A stretch of DNA of 5,180 bases from Pseudomonadota bacterium (lineage in GTDB: Bacteria > Pseudomonadota > Alphaproteobacteria > Rhizobiales > Hyphomicrobiaceae), in contig JAKALI010000367.1 in NCBI GenBank assembly GCA_021813195.1, forward strand, positions 1-5,180, written 5' to 3'. The first letter of the stretch is position 1. The number at the start of each line of letters is the position of its first letter. The notes below the pieces were generated by a model that saw only the letters and a list, made by a program, of their open reading frames with translations, was not told the DNA's origin and searched no databases. Of this stretch, positions 1 to 5,180 are shown piece after piece. A program made the position numbers and the translations under genes.

Positions 1-1334
1 CCGTTCCCCTGCGCCTGGGCGGTGCTTGGTTTGCCGTCGATTTCTAAAGTCAACGTCGCGGTCTGCGGGCCGACCGTTCCCGCGATTACCGTTAACGATG
101 TGACCTTCATGCGATCGTGCATGTGAGCGATCTCGTGGTCGACCAGTGCCTCGATATCCTCGTCGTAGATGTGCTTCTTGCGATCAGCCAGCGCCTTGAA
201 GCGGTTGAAGGCGTCCTCGAAGGCGTTTTCGCCGAGTTCGTAGCCCAGTTCTTTGAGCTTCGAGCGGAACGCGTTGCGGCCCGAGTGCTTGCCCATCACA
301 AGCGACGTCTTCGCCACGCCAACGGATTCCGGTGTCATGATCTCGTAGGTCTGCTGATACTTGAGCAGGCCGTCCTGATGAATACCGCTCTCGTGGGCGA
401 ACGCGTTGCGTCCCACGATCGCCTTGTTGTACTGGACAGGGAAATTCGTCACGGCCGAGACGAGCCGCGAGGCGCGCGAGAGCATGCGCGTTTCGATGCG
501 CGTGCTGTAGGGCAATGCATCGTTGCGCGTCTTGATCGCCATGACGATTTCTTCAAGTGCGGCGTTGCCCGCCCGCTCTCCGATGCCGTTGATGGTGCAT
601 TCGATCTGGCGCGCGCCAGCTGCCAGAGCCGCGAGCGAATTGGCGACGGCGAGCCCGAGATCGTTATGGCAATGCGTCGAAAAAACGGCTTTGTCGGAAT
701 TCGCCACTCGTTCGCGCACGGCTCGGAACATCTCATAGTATTCCTGTGGCGTCGCATAGCCCACGGTGTCGGGAAGGTTGATCGTCGTCGCACCAGCCCG
801 TATGGCCGCATCCACGCACTGGCACAAATAGTCGATCGGCGTGCGCGTCGCATCCATCGCCGACCACTCGACGTCCTCCACAAGATTGCGGGCACGCGAG
901 ACGGTGGCGGCAATGATCTCCAGCACCTCAGCCTCCGACTTGCGCATCTGGTGGGCGAGGTGGATCGGCGAAGTCGAAACGAACGTATGAATGCGTCCGC
1001 GGCGCGCATGACGCACCGCCTCACCCGCGCGATCGATGTCCGCATTGATGGCGCGGGCGAGACCCGCGACCGTGGCATGTTCGACGCGCTTGGCGATCGC
1101 GCTCACGGCCTCGAAATCACCTTCCGACGCGATCGGAAAACCTGCCTCGATGATGTCGACGCCCATGGCATCAAGCATGTCGGCGACTTCGAGCTTTTCC
1201 TCGTAGGTCATGGTTGCGCCAGGACACTGCTCGCCGTCGCGCAGGGTGGTGTCGAATATGACGACCCGGTCCGAACGCGACTCAATCGGGGGCTCGGCGG
1301 CTGGGTTCGCATGGTTATCTGATTGGTTTGTCAT
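1..1334 (-). CDS. leuA: 2-isopropylmalate synthase LeuA (C-terminus cut by window edge)
   Basis: Catalyses the first committed step of leucine synthesis in the cytoplasm: acetyl-CoA plus 2-oxoisovalerate gives 2-isopropylmalate. 444 codons are present with no stop before the edge. Residues 26-36 read [11 protein letters not shown], the N-terminal metal/substrate motif of the HMGL-like TIM barrel. H221 and H223 in STHCHND are the metal-ligand histidines, GERAGN at 252-257 is the second LeuA signature, and HESGIHQDG starting at H314 opens the linker region. Residues from about 420 on ([20 protein letters not shown]) are the start of the leucine-binding regulatory domain. Family members are about 510-530 residues, so roughly 70-80 are missing beyond the edge. 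The ATG at 1334 is chosen because AGGA lies 9 bases upstream and the sequence reaches DTTLRDGEQ at the usual distance. An in-frame GTG at 1445 would add 37 residues that do not look like LeuA. It is preceded by a structured 332-base leader. Identity is very secure; the bacterial LeuA type is favoured over homocitrate or citramalate synthase by overall wording. Confidence 0.97.
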   Translation of the reverse strand, partial: MTNQSDNHANPAAEPPIESRSDRVVIFDTTLRDGEQCPGATMTYEEKLEVADMLDAMGVDIIEAGFPIASEGDFEAVSAIAKRVEHATVAGLARAINADIDRAGEAVRHARRGRIHTFVSTSPIHLAHQMRKSEAEVLEIIAATVSRARNLVEDVEWSAMDATRTPIDYLCQCVDAAIRAGATTINLPDTVGYATPQEYYEMFRAVRERVANSDKAVFSTHCHNDLGLAVANSLAALAAGARQIECTINGIGERAGNAALEEIVMAIKTRNDALPYSTRIETRMLSRASRLVSAVTNFPVQYNKAIVGRNAFAHESGIHQDGLLKYQQTYEIMTPESVGVAKTSLVMGKHSGRNAFRSKLKELGYELGENAFEDAFNRFKALADRKKHIYDEDIEALVDHEIAHMHDRMKVTSLTVIAGTVGPQTATLTLEIDGKPSTAQAQGN

Positions 1335-1344
1335 GACTTTTTGT

Positions 1345-1379
1345 CCTGAATTTGGCCCGCCCGCTCGTGCGGTTTCAGG
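1345..1379 (-). promoter_or_regulatory. Inverted repeat covering the leuA ribosome-binding site
   Basis: CCTGAA at 1379-1374 and TTCAGG at 1350-1345 form a perfect 6-base stem. It encloses a smaller stem, CCGC-acga-GCGG, at 1372-1361. The 3' arm supplies the AGG of the AGGA that sits 9 bases before the leuA ATG, so a closed stem would hide the site from ribosomes. An alternative long-range pairing of 1362-1354 with 1431-1423 would break the inner stem. Whether this is regulatory is inferred from sequence complementarity only. Confidence 0.4.
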
Positions 1380-1455
1380 GCCGGTGCACCGGGTTGTCCT
1401 GCGTGATCCCCTAAGCGGCGATGGGCGGGCCGACAGGCCCGTCACCTTCGGCGGC

Positions 1456-1569
1456 TCAGGGGCCGCTAAGGCAACCGTGCAGGCGCGCGAGAGCGCACGT
1501 CAGCGGCAAGCTCCCAGTAAGCAGCTGGAAGGCTTGGGAAATCCGCGAATGTTCAGTCGTATCTGTCAT
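1456..1569 (-). CDS. Candidate leucine-rich leader peptide upstream of leuA (37 aa)
   Basis: A small open frame from ATG 1569 to TGA 1456, not in the leuA frame. Its last 22 residues contain seven leucines (QLL, SL, PL, AL, RL, CL), which would suit a leucine-sensing leader peptide. The stop codon lies inside the 5' arm of stem D (1462-1454), so a terminating ribosome would block that stem, as in classical attenuators. Against it: the leucines are not a tight run, there is no clear Shine-Dalgarno before the ATG, and leucine is common in any protein. The same frame opens further upstream from a TTG at 1647, but that TTG lies in a hairpin and upstream of the suspected promoter. Product function, if expressed, would be cis-regulatory rather than enzymatic. 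Confidence 0.3.
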   Translation of the reverse strand: MTDTTEHSRISQAFQLLTGSLPLTCALARLHGCLSGP

Positions 1570-1601
1570 GGAACGCGAACCGTGGGGCACCGTCACAGAT
1601 T

Positions 1602-1630
1602 GCCATACGATAGCCGGCAAACCTTTACAA
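1602..1630 (-). promoter_or_regulatory. leuA: Possible sigma70-type promoter for the leuA leader
   Basis: TTGTAA (1630-1625) and TATGGC (1607-1602) are separated by exactly 17 bases. They match the -35 and -10 consensus at four and three of six positions. Predicted transcription would begin near 1595, placing the 37-residue leader frame about 26 bases downstream. The -10 element is poor, so this is a candidate only. Confidence 0.25.
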
Positions 1631-1634
1631 TGCG

Positions 1635-1652
1635 GTCGGTTTTCCAACCGAC
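1635..1652 (-). terminator. Hairpin just after the PhzF-like gene, weak terminator candidate
   Basis: A perfect 7-base stem, GTCGGTT (1652-1646) with AACCGAC (1641-1635) over a GGAA loop, begins 15 bases after the stop codon of the PhzF-like gene. The position suits transcript termination or 3'-end protection. No T-tract follows (the next bases are CGCATTG), so it is not a textbook intrinsic terminator. Confidence 0.3.
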
Positions 1653-1666
1653 GACGGAGTCGTTGC

Positions 1667-2578
1667 TTAGACGGTCAGCGTGCCCTGCCCAATGCGGACG
1701 ACGTGGCCGCCAATGCGCACGCCAGCAAGTTGCTCGCCGTCGACTTCAAGCACGAGCGAAATGAAGCTCGGCCGTCCCATCTGGAAGCCCTGCTCAATGG
1801 TGCGGCGGTGGGTGCCGTCAGGTAGCTGATCGAAGCGCTGGATGACCGCCGCAAGACATACCGCAGCCGACCCTGTGGCAGGGTCCTCCGGCACGCCCGC
1901 TTGAGGCGCGAACATCCGGGCCTGGAAGGCTGAGCCGGTATGTTCGCACTGGCGCGTGTAAAGGTAAGCGCCCACGAGCCCCTGGTCCTGGAACGCCGCC
2001 GCCCAGTGTGCGCCGTTGACGTGAGCCCGCGCCAGCGCGTCCCGGCCGGCGATCGGGATGAAGGCGAAAGCTTGTCCCGCCGCATAACAGACCGGGCGGT
2101 GGTTTTCGAAGCCGATTTCGCTCGGGATCAGTCCGAGGCCTGCCGCCAGAACATCTCGCGGCGGCAAGCTGCCGGCCTCCACCGGCAGGCGCGGAGCGTC
2201 GAATTCGGCGAAGGTTGGGCCCTCGGAGCGCAGCCGCACGCCAACGCGCACGATGCCGGCCTCCAATTCCAGGACGATCAAGGCCTCCCCGCCGCTGAAG
2301 GCATCGCCCAGGCGACGTTCGGCAAGTAGGGCTGCGGTCCCGACGATCGGGTGTCCGGCGAACGGTAACTCCATAGTAGGGGTGAAGATGCGCATGCGCG
2401 CAGAGTGCGCAGGGTTTTGTGGGCCAAGCAGGAATACCGTTTCCGAGAGATTGAACTCGCGCGCGATGGCTTGCATCTGATCATGTGCCAATCCATCGGC
2501 AGCCGACACAACCGCCAAGGGATTGCCGCCGAAGCGCCGGTCGGTGAAAACGTCGAGCGTGTAATAGTCGAGCTGCAT
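1667..2578 (-). CDS. PhzF-family isomerase/epimerase-like protein
   Basis: A 303-residue protein with the two-lobed diaminopimelate-epimerase-like fold of the PhzF family. The N-terminus MQLDYYTLDVFTD and FGGNPLAVV (17-24) are the usual opening. FNLSETVFL holds E46, equivalent to the catalytic Glu45 of Pseudomonas PhzF. FTPTMELPFAGHP (65-77) holds H76, and EDPATGSA (231-238) holds D232 and S237, equivalent to active-site His74, Asp208 and Ser213. All key residues are therefore present. PhzF itself isomerises dihydrohydroxyanthranilate in phenazine synthesis, but no other phz gene is seen here and most family members are of unknown substrate. A phenazine role is therefore not supported. ATG 2578 is preferred because the family begins there. 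An upstream in-frame GTG at 2605 would add nine unrelated residues and comes directly after an in-frame stop. The gene starts 106 bases after the Nudix gene on the same strand, with a hairpin plus T-run between them. Confidence 0.93.
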   Translation of the reverse strand: MQLDYYTLDVFTDRRFGGNPLAVVSAADGLAHDQMQAIAREFNLSETVFLLGPQNPAHSARMRIFTPTMELPFAGHPIVGTAALLAERRLGDAFSGGEALIVLELEAGIVRVGVRLRSEGPTFAEFDAPRLPVEAGSLPPRDVLAAGLGLIPSEIGFENHRPVCYAAGQAFAFIPIAGRDALARAHVNGAHWAAAFQDQGLVGAYLYTRQCEHTGSAFQARMFAPQAGVPEDPATGSAAVCLAAVIQRFDQLPDGTHRRTIEQGFQMGRPSFISLVLEVDGEQLAGVRIGGHVVRIGQGTLTV

Positions 2579-2579
2579 G

Positions 2580-2602
2580 AAAAACCCCGCCAGTCGCTGG
2601 CG
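2580..2602 (-). terminator. Terminator-like hairpin with T5 abutting the PhzF-like start codon
   Basis: CGCCAG (2602-2597), loop CGA, CTGGCG (2593-2588), then GGG and TTTTT (2584-2580), ending one base before the ATG at 2578. The form is that of a short intrinsic terminator for the channel-Nudix transcript. The GGGG that could act as ribosome-binding site lies at the hairpin's 3' edge, so it might instead modulate initiation of the PhzF-like gene. The stem is only six pairs with a three-base loop, so strength is uncertain. Confidence 0.4.
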
Positions 2603-2684
2603 CACTTAGCCGATTTGAGCAGTTCGCGATAGTGCGAAGCTGGTCCGAGAACTACGCTTGCGACAGGGGCTGATCGCAGGGTCG

Positions 2685-3437
2685 TCATGGGTGTGTCATC
2701 TCAAAGACATGCGTCAGAAGGACCCGGGCGTACGCCGGCAACGGCAGGTCATTCAGATCGGCTTGCGTGCGCACAGCCACAACATCTTCGAGTTCTCCGT
2801 CTGCATCTGACGCCAGGAAGCCCCGCATCCTTTCGATCGCCTCGTCGGCATTCCAGTTGAGGTCAAAAATGCGCGCGATGGCGATTTGTCGCCCGTAAAT
2901 TGTGACGATGAAATCGCCGCACGGCCTGGGCAACCAATCCCCGATGCCGAATTCCTCAGCCACTTCTCGCCGGATGCTGCGGGTGATGTCGATGTTCCCC
3001 TGCGCATCGATGTCGCGGGGATCGATGAATCCGCCTGGTGGATAGAGCATGCCGGCATTGAGATTGCCGGTGCTTTGCTGCCCCAGAAGGATGGCACCAT
3101 CGCGCGTGCGGACGATGCCGGAGCCGAAGGTATCGAACGCGGGCGGCGCCTTGCGTCCCTGATCGCGCCAATAGAGAAACGCGGCAAAGTCGACCTCGAT
3201 CATGCTCGCCGAGAGAACGCCGTCTGACAAGCATGCGTCATCAGCGATCAGGATCCGCCCATTGAAGAACGATGGGTTGGCCGCAACCCGCCGTTGCCAA
3301 TGCGACTGGATTGCGGCGTCGTGTTCATGGGCAAAGGACCATGCGCAATCGCGGACGAAGAGATGGCAGGTGTGCGCCGTATAGACGCCCTCTGTGAGCA
3401 TGGCTGGGGAGAGATCCTCTGCAATCCGCCGCCGCAT
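2685..3437 (-). CDS. Nudix hydrolase with expanded Nudix box
   Basis: A 250-residue cytoplasmic protein with no signal peptide or membrane segment. The Nudix fold occupies about residues 103-245. GSGIVRTRDGAILLGQQS (105-122) is the first strand pair, and YPPGG at 132-136 leads into the box. RREVAEEFGI (156-165) supplies R157, E158, E161 and E162, the metal- and pyrophosphate-binding core of the REXXEEXG motif. Between G136 and R157 there are about seven more residues than in the standard GX5EX7REUXEEXGU box, with IDPRDIDAQGNIDI in place of the usual GX5E part. Residues 1-100 form an N-terminal region (TCHLFVRD, FFNGRILI, EVDFAAFLYWRDQG) that I recall from other alphaproteobacterial Nudix proteins but cannot name. 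Nudix enzymes cleave nucleoside diphosphate-linked compounds; the substrate here is unknown. ATG 3437 lies 24 bases after the channel stop codon, indicating one transcript, although the Shine-Dalgarno is weak. Confidence 0.9.
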   Translation of the reverse strand: MRRRIAEDLSPAMLTEGVYTAHTCHLFVRDCAWSFAHEHDAAIQSHWQRRVAANPSFFNGRILIADDACLSDGVLSASMIEVDFAAFLYWRDQGRKAPPAFDTFGSGIVRTRDGAILLGQQSTGNLNAGMLYPPGGFIDPRDIDAQGNIDITRSIRREVAEEFGIGDWLPRPCGDFIVTIYGRQIAIARIFDLNWNADEAIERMRGFLASDADGELEDVVAVRTQADLNDLPLPAYARVLLTHVFEMTHP

Positions 3438-3461
3438 TCGTGACGCACCAGGCCGGCGACG

Positions 3462-4553
3462 TTAGACGTAGTCGGTGACCCCAAGTATGGTCCCGACCGT
3501 GGCGGCGTACGCGAGGACGATCAGGAACAACCCCACCCTGTCGATACGCACCATCCGCCGTTCGTCATTCACGGCATCGCCACGCCAAGTAGCATGAACC
3601 ACGCGGGCCAGCACGAGCATAATGAACGCATAGGACGCCAGAAAGACTTTGTCGACGAGGGTCAGATAATCGATTTCTGGCAGCGCCGATCCACCCGTCA
3701 ATTGCAGTGCCACAAGCGTCAGAAGAGCGGTGATGCTCAAGCCCACACGGGCATCCACGTATTGCGGCCGCATCAACAACACGAGGCTGGCACACATGAT
3801 TATGAGCAGAATTGGCAGGAAGGTCTTGATAGCGATCGCCGTGATGGGACGCGCGATTGGCACAACGAGAATCGCGCGCGAATATGTCTCCTGCTCGGCA
3901 ACGGTCAAGTCGCCGAAGTTGGTTGGGTATTGATTGTTAACGATGTCGAGGCGCGGTGTACCGATGCGAAAACCAGGAATAGAAATACTTGGGTTGAGGG
4001 CGATCGGAATTTTGTCTGCGACGTAAAGCTGCGTCGCTGTTCCTCCCGTTGAGTCCTCCAGAATGATGGTTAGTTCCTGGCGGTCAAAAGGATATTGTTC
4101 GAGCACGAGCTTCGTGGAAAAGCGCCCTTGATTGCGCAGCACGGCATATCGGCTGCCGTCCGGCATCGTCTGCGGCTCGTCATAGGCCAGATCCCGCTGG
4201 TGGTCGGTCGGCTGGTAACGGTTCATGAATTCCATCGACTTGGAGGGGTCGAGGTCGGGACGCATCCAGCGGAACCAGACATAGAGGTCCACCACGTAGC
4301 TATGTGTGCGGAAATCCAGTTCCTGAATGTCGTTGATGTAGGCGCCGATGATGATCCGCTCCGGCGAGCGGCTAGCGCGCGTCTCGTCTTCGGATGGTTC
4401 GGCAGCTGCCATTACAGCTTCGTCTAGCCCATCTGATTGCGAGATCGCGCGATCGGCTTGATCCTGAGCGAAAACCACGCGAGCAGGACTGGTGATGATG
4501 GTGACGACGGCCGTCAGTAGCCATACCGCCCCAATTACCAACCGTGCCCGCAA
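3462..4553 (-). CDS. Pentameric ligand-gated ion channel (prokaryotic Cys-loop receptor homologue)
   Basis: A 363-residue membrane protein (numbered from TTG 4553). Residues 1-29 are a signal peptide with a VFA|QD cleavage site. Residues 30-64 are a polar, probably disordered linker. Residues 65-236 form the extracellular beta-sandwich ligand-binding domain, with ERIIIGAYINDIQ (65-77), YVWFRW (91-96) and YPFDRQ (154-159). The last is the Cys-loop core, lacking the flanking cysteines as in other bacterial members. Four membrane helices follow: M1 about 237-261, M2 269-291, M3 296-319, M4 339-359, with a very short cytoplasmic M3-M4 linker typical of bacterial channels. Such proteins (GLIC, ELIC and relatives) form homopentameric ion channels opened by protons or small ligands; ligand and ion here are not determinable. 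TTG 4553 is chosen because GGGGGGA lies six bases upstream and gives a clean signal peptide. A TTG at 4610 would add 19 residues with no ribosome-binding site. It is followed after 24 bases by the Nudix gene. Confidence 0.92.
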   Translation of the reverse strand: MRARLVIGAVWLLTAVVTIITSPARVVFAQDQADRAISQSDGLDEAVMAAAEPSEDETRASRSPERIIIGAYINDIQELDFRTHSYVVDLYVWFRWMRPDLDPSKSMEFMNRYQPTDHQRDLAYDEPQTMPDGSRYAVLRNQGRFSTKLVLEQYPFDRQELTIILEDSTGGTATQLYVADKIPIALNPSISIPGFRIGTPRLDIVNNQYPTNFGDLTVAEQETYSRAILVVPIARPITAIAIKTFLPILLIIMCASLVLLMRPQYVDARVGLSITALLTLVALQLTGGSALPEIDYLTLVDKVFLASYAFIMLVLARVVHATWRGDAVNDERRMVRIDRVGLFLIVLAYAATVGTILGVTDYV

Positions 4554-4559
4554 TCTTTG

Positions 4560-4566
4560 TCCCCCC
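4560..4566 (-). promoter_or_regulatory. Ribosome-binding site deciding the channel start
   Basis: GGGGGGA ends six bases before the TTG at 4553. It is the only convincing Shine-Dalgarno near the 5' end of the channel gene and favours this TTG over the upstream TTG at 4610. Confidence 0.55.
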
Positions 4567-4642
4567 GATCCTTCACGGGAGAGACTATCCGTGGGCCCGC
4601 GGTCTGACAATCCGGACAGGTGCGCAAATGCCTTCTTTCGGA

Positions 4643-4670
4643 ATTCTAACAGATGCGCGTTGCGTTGGAA
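4643..4670 (-). promoter_or_regulatory. Possible promoter for the channel-Nudix unit
   Basis: TAGAAT (4648-4643) matches the -10 consensus at five of six positions. TTCCAA, 16 bases upstream (4670-4665), is a weak -35. It lies in the 146-base gap between the sirtuin stop and the channel start, where no clear terminator for the sirtuin gene is visible. Transcription from further upstream is therefore also possible. Confidence 0.3.
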
Positions 4671-4699
4671 TGACAGCGTCTAGGGTATCGGCTGCGAGC

Positions 4700-5180
4700 T
4701 CATGTTGCCGGAGCAGAACGAGTATCGACCCCCGTTGAGCCTGCACTTAGAATGCGTTCGACGTAGGCTGGCACGATTTCCGTTGCGCGGCCCTCGATAG
4801 CTTCATCGAAGTGCGAGCGGCCTTCCGAGGGTTCAAGGTTGAGCTCGACCGTGTGTGCACCGTTTTCGCTGGCTAGCGCAACAAACCCGGCGGCCGGATA
4901 CACGTTGCCGCTGGTACCGATCGAGATGAACAGATCGGCTCGCAGCAGTTCCTCCAGAATACGTTCCATGTGGTAGGGCATTTCACCGAACCATACGACG
5001 TCGGGCCGCATCTGTCCGGCGCACGCACAGGCGGGGCAGGTGGTTTCGGTGGTCAGGTCCGTCGACCACGGCAAGCGGGTGTCACAGGCTTGGCACCACG
5101 CCTTCATGACTTCCCCGTGCATATGGATCAAATTGCGCGAACCGGCCATCTCATGGAGCTGGTCGACATTCTGTGTAATC
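4700..5180 (-). CDS. cobB: NAD-dependent protein deacylase, Sir2/CobB family (N-terminus cut by window edge)
   Basis: Removes acyl groups from lysines while consuming NAD, releasing nicotinamide and O-acyl-ADP-ribose in the cytoplasm. 159 residues are visible, beginning inside the catalytic core with ITQNVDQLHE, the sirtuin TQNxD motif for NAD binding. H21 of the fragment, in IHMHGE, is the catalytic histidine. C29/C32 and C48/C51 are two CxxC pairs forming the structural zinc site. RPDVVWFGEMP (58-68), ISIGTSGNVYPAAGF (85-99) and HTVELNLEP (109-117) follow closely the wording of Escherichia coli CobB, a class III sirtuin. The Rossmann-fold N-terminal part with the GxGxS motif lies beyond the edge (roughly 80-100 residues). 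The frame is open to the window end; an internal ATG at 5149 is not the start because the TQNVD motif lies upstream of it. The last 15 or so residues are not conserved. Confidence 0.95.
   Translation of the reverse strand, partial: ITQNVDQLHEMAGSRNLIHMHGEVMKAWCQACDTRLPWSTDLTTETTCPACACAGQMRPDVVWFGEMPYHMERILEELLRADLFISIGTSGNVYPAAGFVALASENGAHTVELNLEPSEGRSHFDEAIEGRATEIVPAYVERILSAGSTGVDTRSAPAT

Larger units (their letters stand above)
1335..1634 (-). promoter_or_regulatory. Structured leuA leader (candidate leucine attenuation region)
   Basis: Non-coding stretch upstream of leuA with an unusual density of complementary segments. Hairpin A pairs CGGGCC (1441-1436) with GGCCCG (1431-1426) over a TGTC loop. 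Stem D pairs CCCCTGAGC (1462-1454) with GCTTAGGGG (1416-1408), nine pairs with one G-U, and encloses A. Stem E pairs CCTT-A-GCGG (1471-1463) with CCGC-CG-AAGG (1454-1445) and places the D arm in its loop, so E and D compete or form a pseudoknot. GGCCCGCCC (1431-1423) is a perfect 9-base match to GGGCGGGCC (1362-1354) and so competes with A. CCTGAA (1379-1374) pairs with TTCAGG (1350-1345), which contains part of the leuA ribosome-binding site. A 12-base palindrome lies at 1381-1392. There is no T-tract after any hairpin, so intrinsic termination is not evident. Attenuation upstream of amino-acid operons is well known in proteobacteria; its operation here is inference. Confidence 0.45.

Noticed and set aside
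117..1322. A 401-codon open frame on the plus strand opposite leuA
   Set aside because: It lies entirely antisense to a clearly identified leuA, is rich in Arg, His and Asp as expected for the complement of a GC-biased gene, and matches no family I recognise.
1456..1647. Long form of the leader frame starting at TTG 1647
   Set aside because: The TTG falls inside the hairpin at 1635-1652, has no ribosome-binding site and lies upstream of the suspected promoter. Only the shorter ATG 1569 form is kept as a candidate.
1210..1825. Two overlapping plus-strand open frames (184 and 134 codons) across the leuA leader
   Set aside because: They overlap the starts or ends of two real minus-strand genes, lack recognisable domains or good ribosome-binding sites, and have low-complexity, Arg- and Ala-rich composition.
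1667..2578. Phenazine biosynthesis locus
   Set aside because: Only a PhzF-family protein is present, with no phzA/B/C/D/E/G neighbours. The family is widespread with other or unknown roles.
2278..2688. A minus-strand frame whose ATG overlaps the Nudix stop codon (ATGA), resembling translational coupling
   Set aside because: Most of it runs in the wrong frame through the PhzF-like gene and its sequence is Ser/Arg-rich shadow. The first 37 codons, in the intergenic gap, show no motif.
4554..4699. Intergenic gap searched for a sirtuin terminator
   Set aside because: Only small palindromes (GAATTC, TCCGGA) were found, with no stable stem plus T-run.
4700..5149. Sirtuin starting at the internal ATG 5149 as a short complete protein
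   Set aside because: The frame continues upstream to the window edge and encodes the essential ITQNVD motif, so the gene is cut by the edge rather than short.

Overview
The window is a GC-rich stretch of bacterial chromosome in which all five recognisable genes lie on the minus strand. Read in the direction of transcription (right to left), they are: the C-terminal part of a sirtuin deacylase (cobB-like, cut by the right edge), a pentameric ligand-gated ion channel (pLGIC, Cys-loop receptor superfamily), an unusual Nudix hydrolase, a PhzF-family isomerase/epimerase-like protein, and 2-isopropylmalate synthase (leuA, cut by the left edge). The LeuA wording ([26 protein letters not shown]) and the codon use suggest an alphaproteobacterium, probably of the Hyphomicrobiales/Rhizobiales. 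That placement is inference from remembered family members, not from a search. No mobile element, tRNA, rRNA or CRISPR array was seen.

Right part (about 4554-5180): the sirtuin ends at 4700. A 146-base gap follows, containing a possible promoter for the channel gene. Centre (2685-4553): the channel and the Nudix gene are separated by only 24 bases and look co-transcribed. The channel has a signal peptide, an extracellular ligand-binding domain and four membrane segments. The Nudix protein has a Nudix box stretched by about seven residues. Next, after 106 bases, comes the PhzF-like gene, whose start codon directly follows a hairpin and a run of five T.

Left part (1-1666): leuA is preceded by a 332-base non-coding leader. 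This holds a weak promoter-like pair, a small leucine-rich open frame, and several mutually exclusive inverted repeats, one of which would cover the leuA ribosome-binding site. This looks like a leucine-responsive attenuation leader, but there is no U-tract terminator, so any control would more likely act on translation.

Functionally, cobB and leuA are ordinary metabolic genes. The channel-Nudix pair is the least ordinary part: a neurotransmitter-receptor-type channel beside a nucleotide-metabolite hydrolase, downstream of an NAD-consuming sirtuin. A shared nucleotide or NAD-derived ligand is an attractive but unproven reading.
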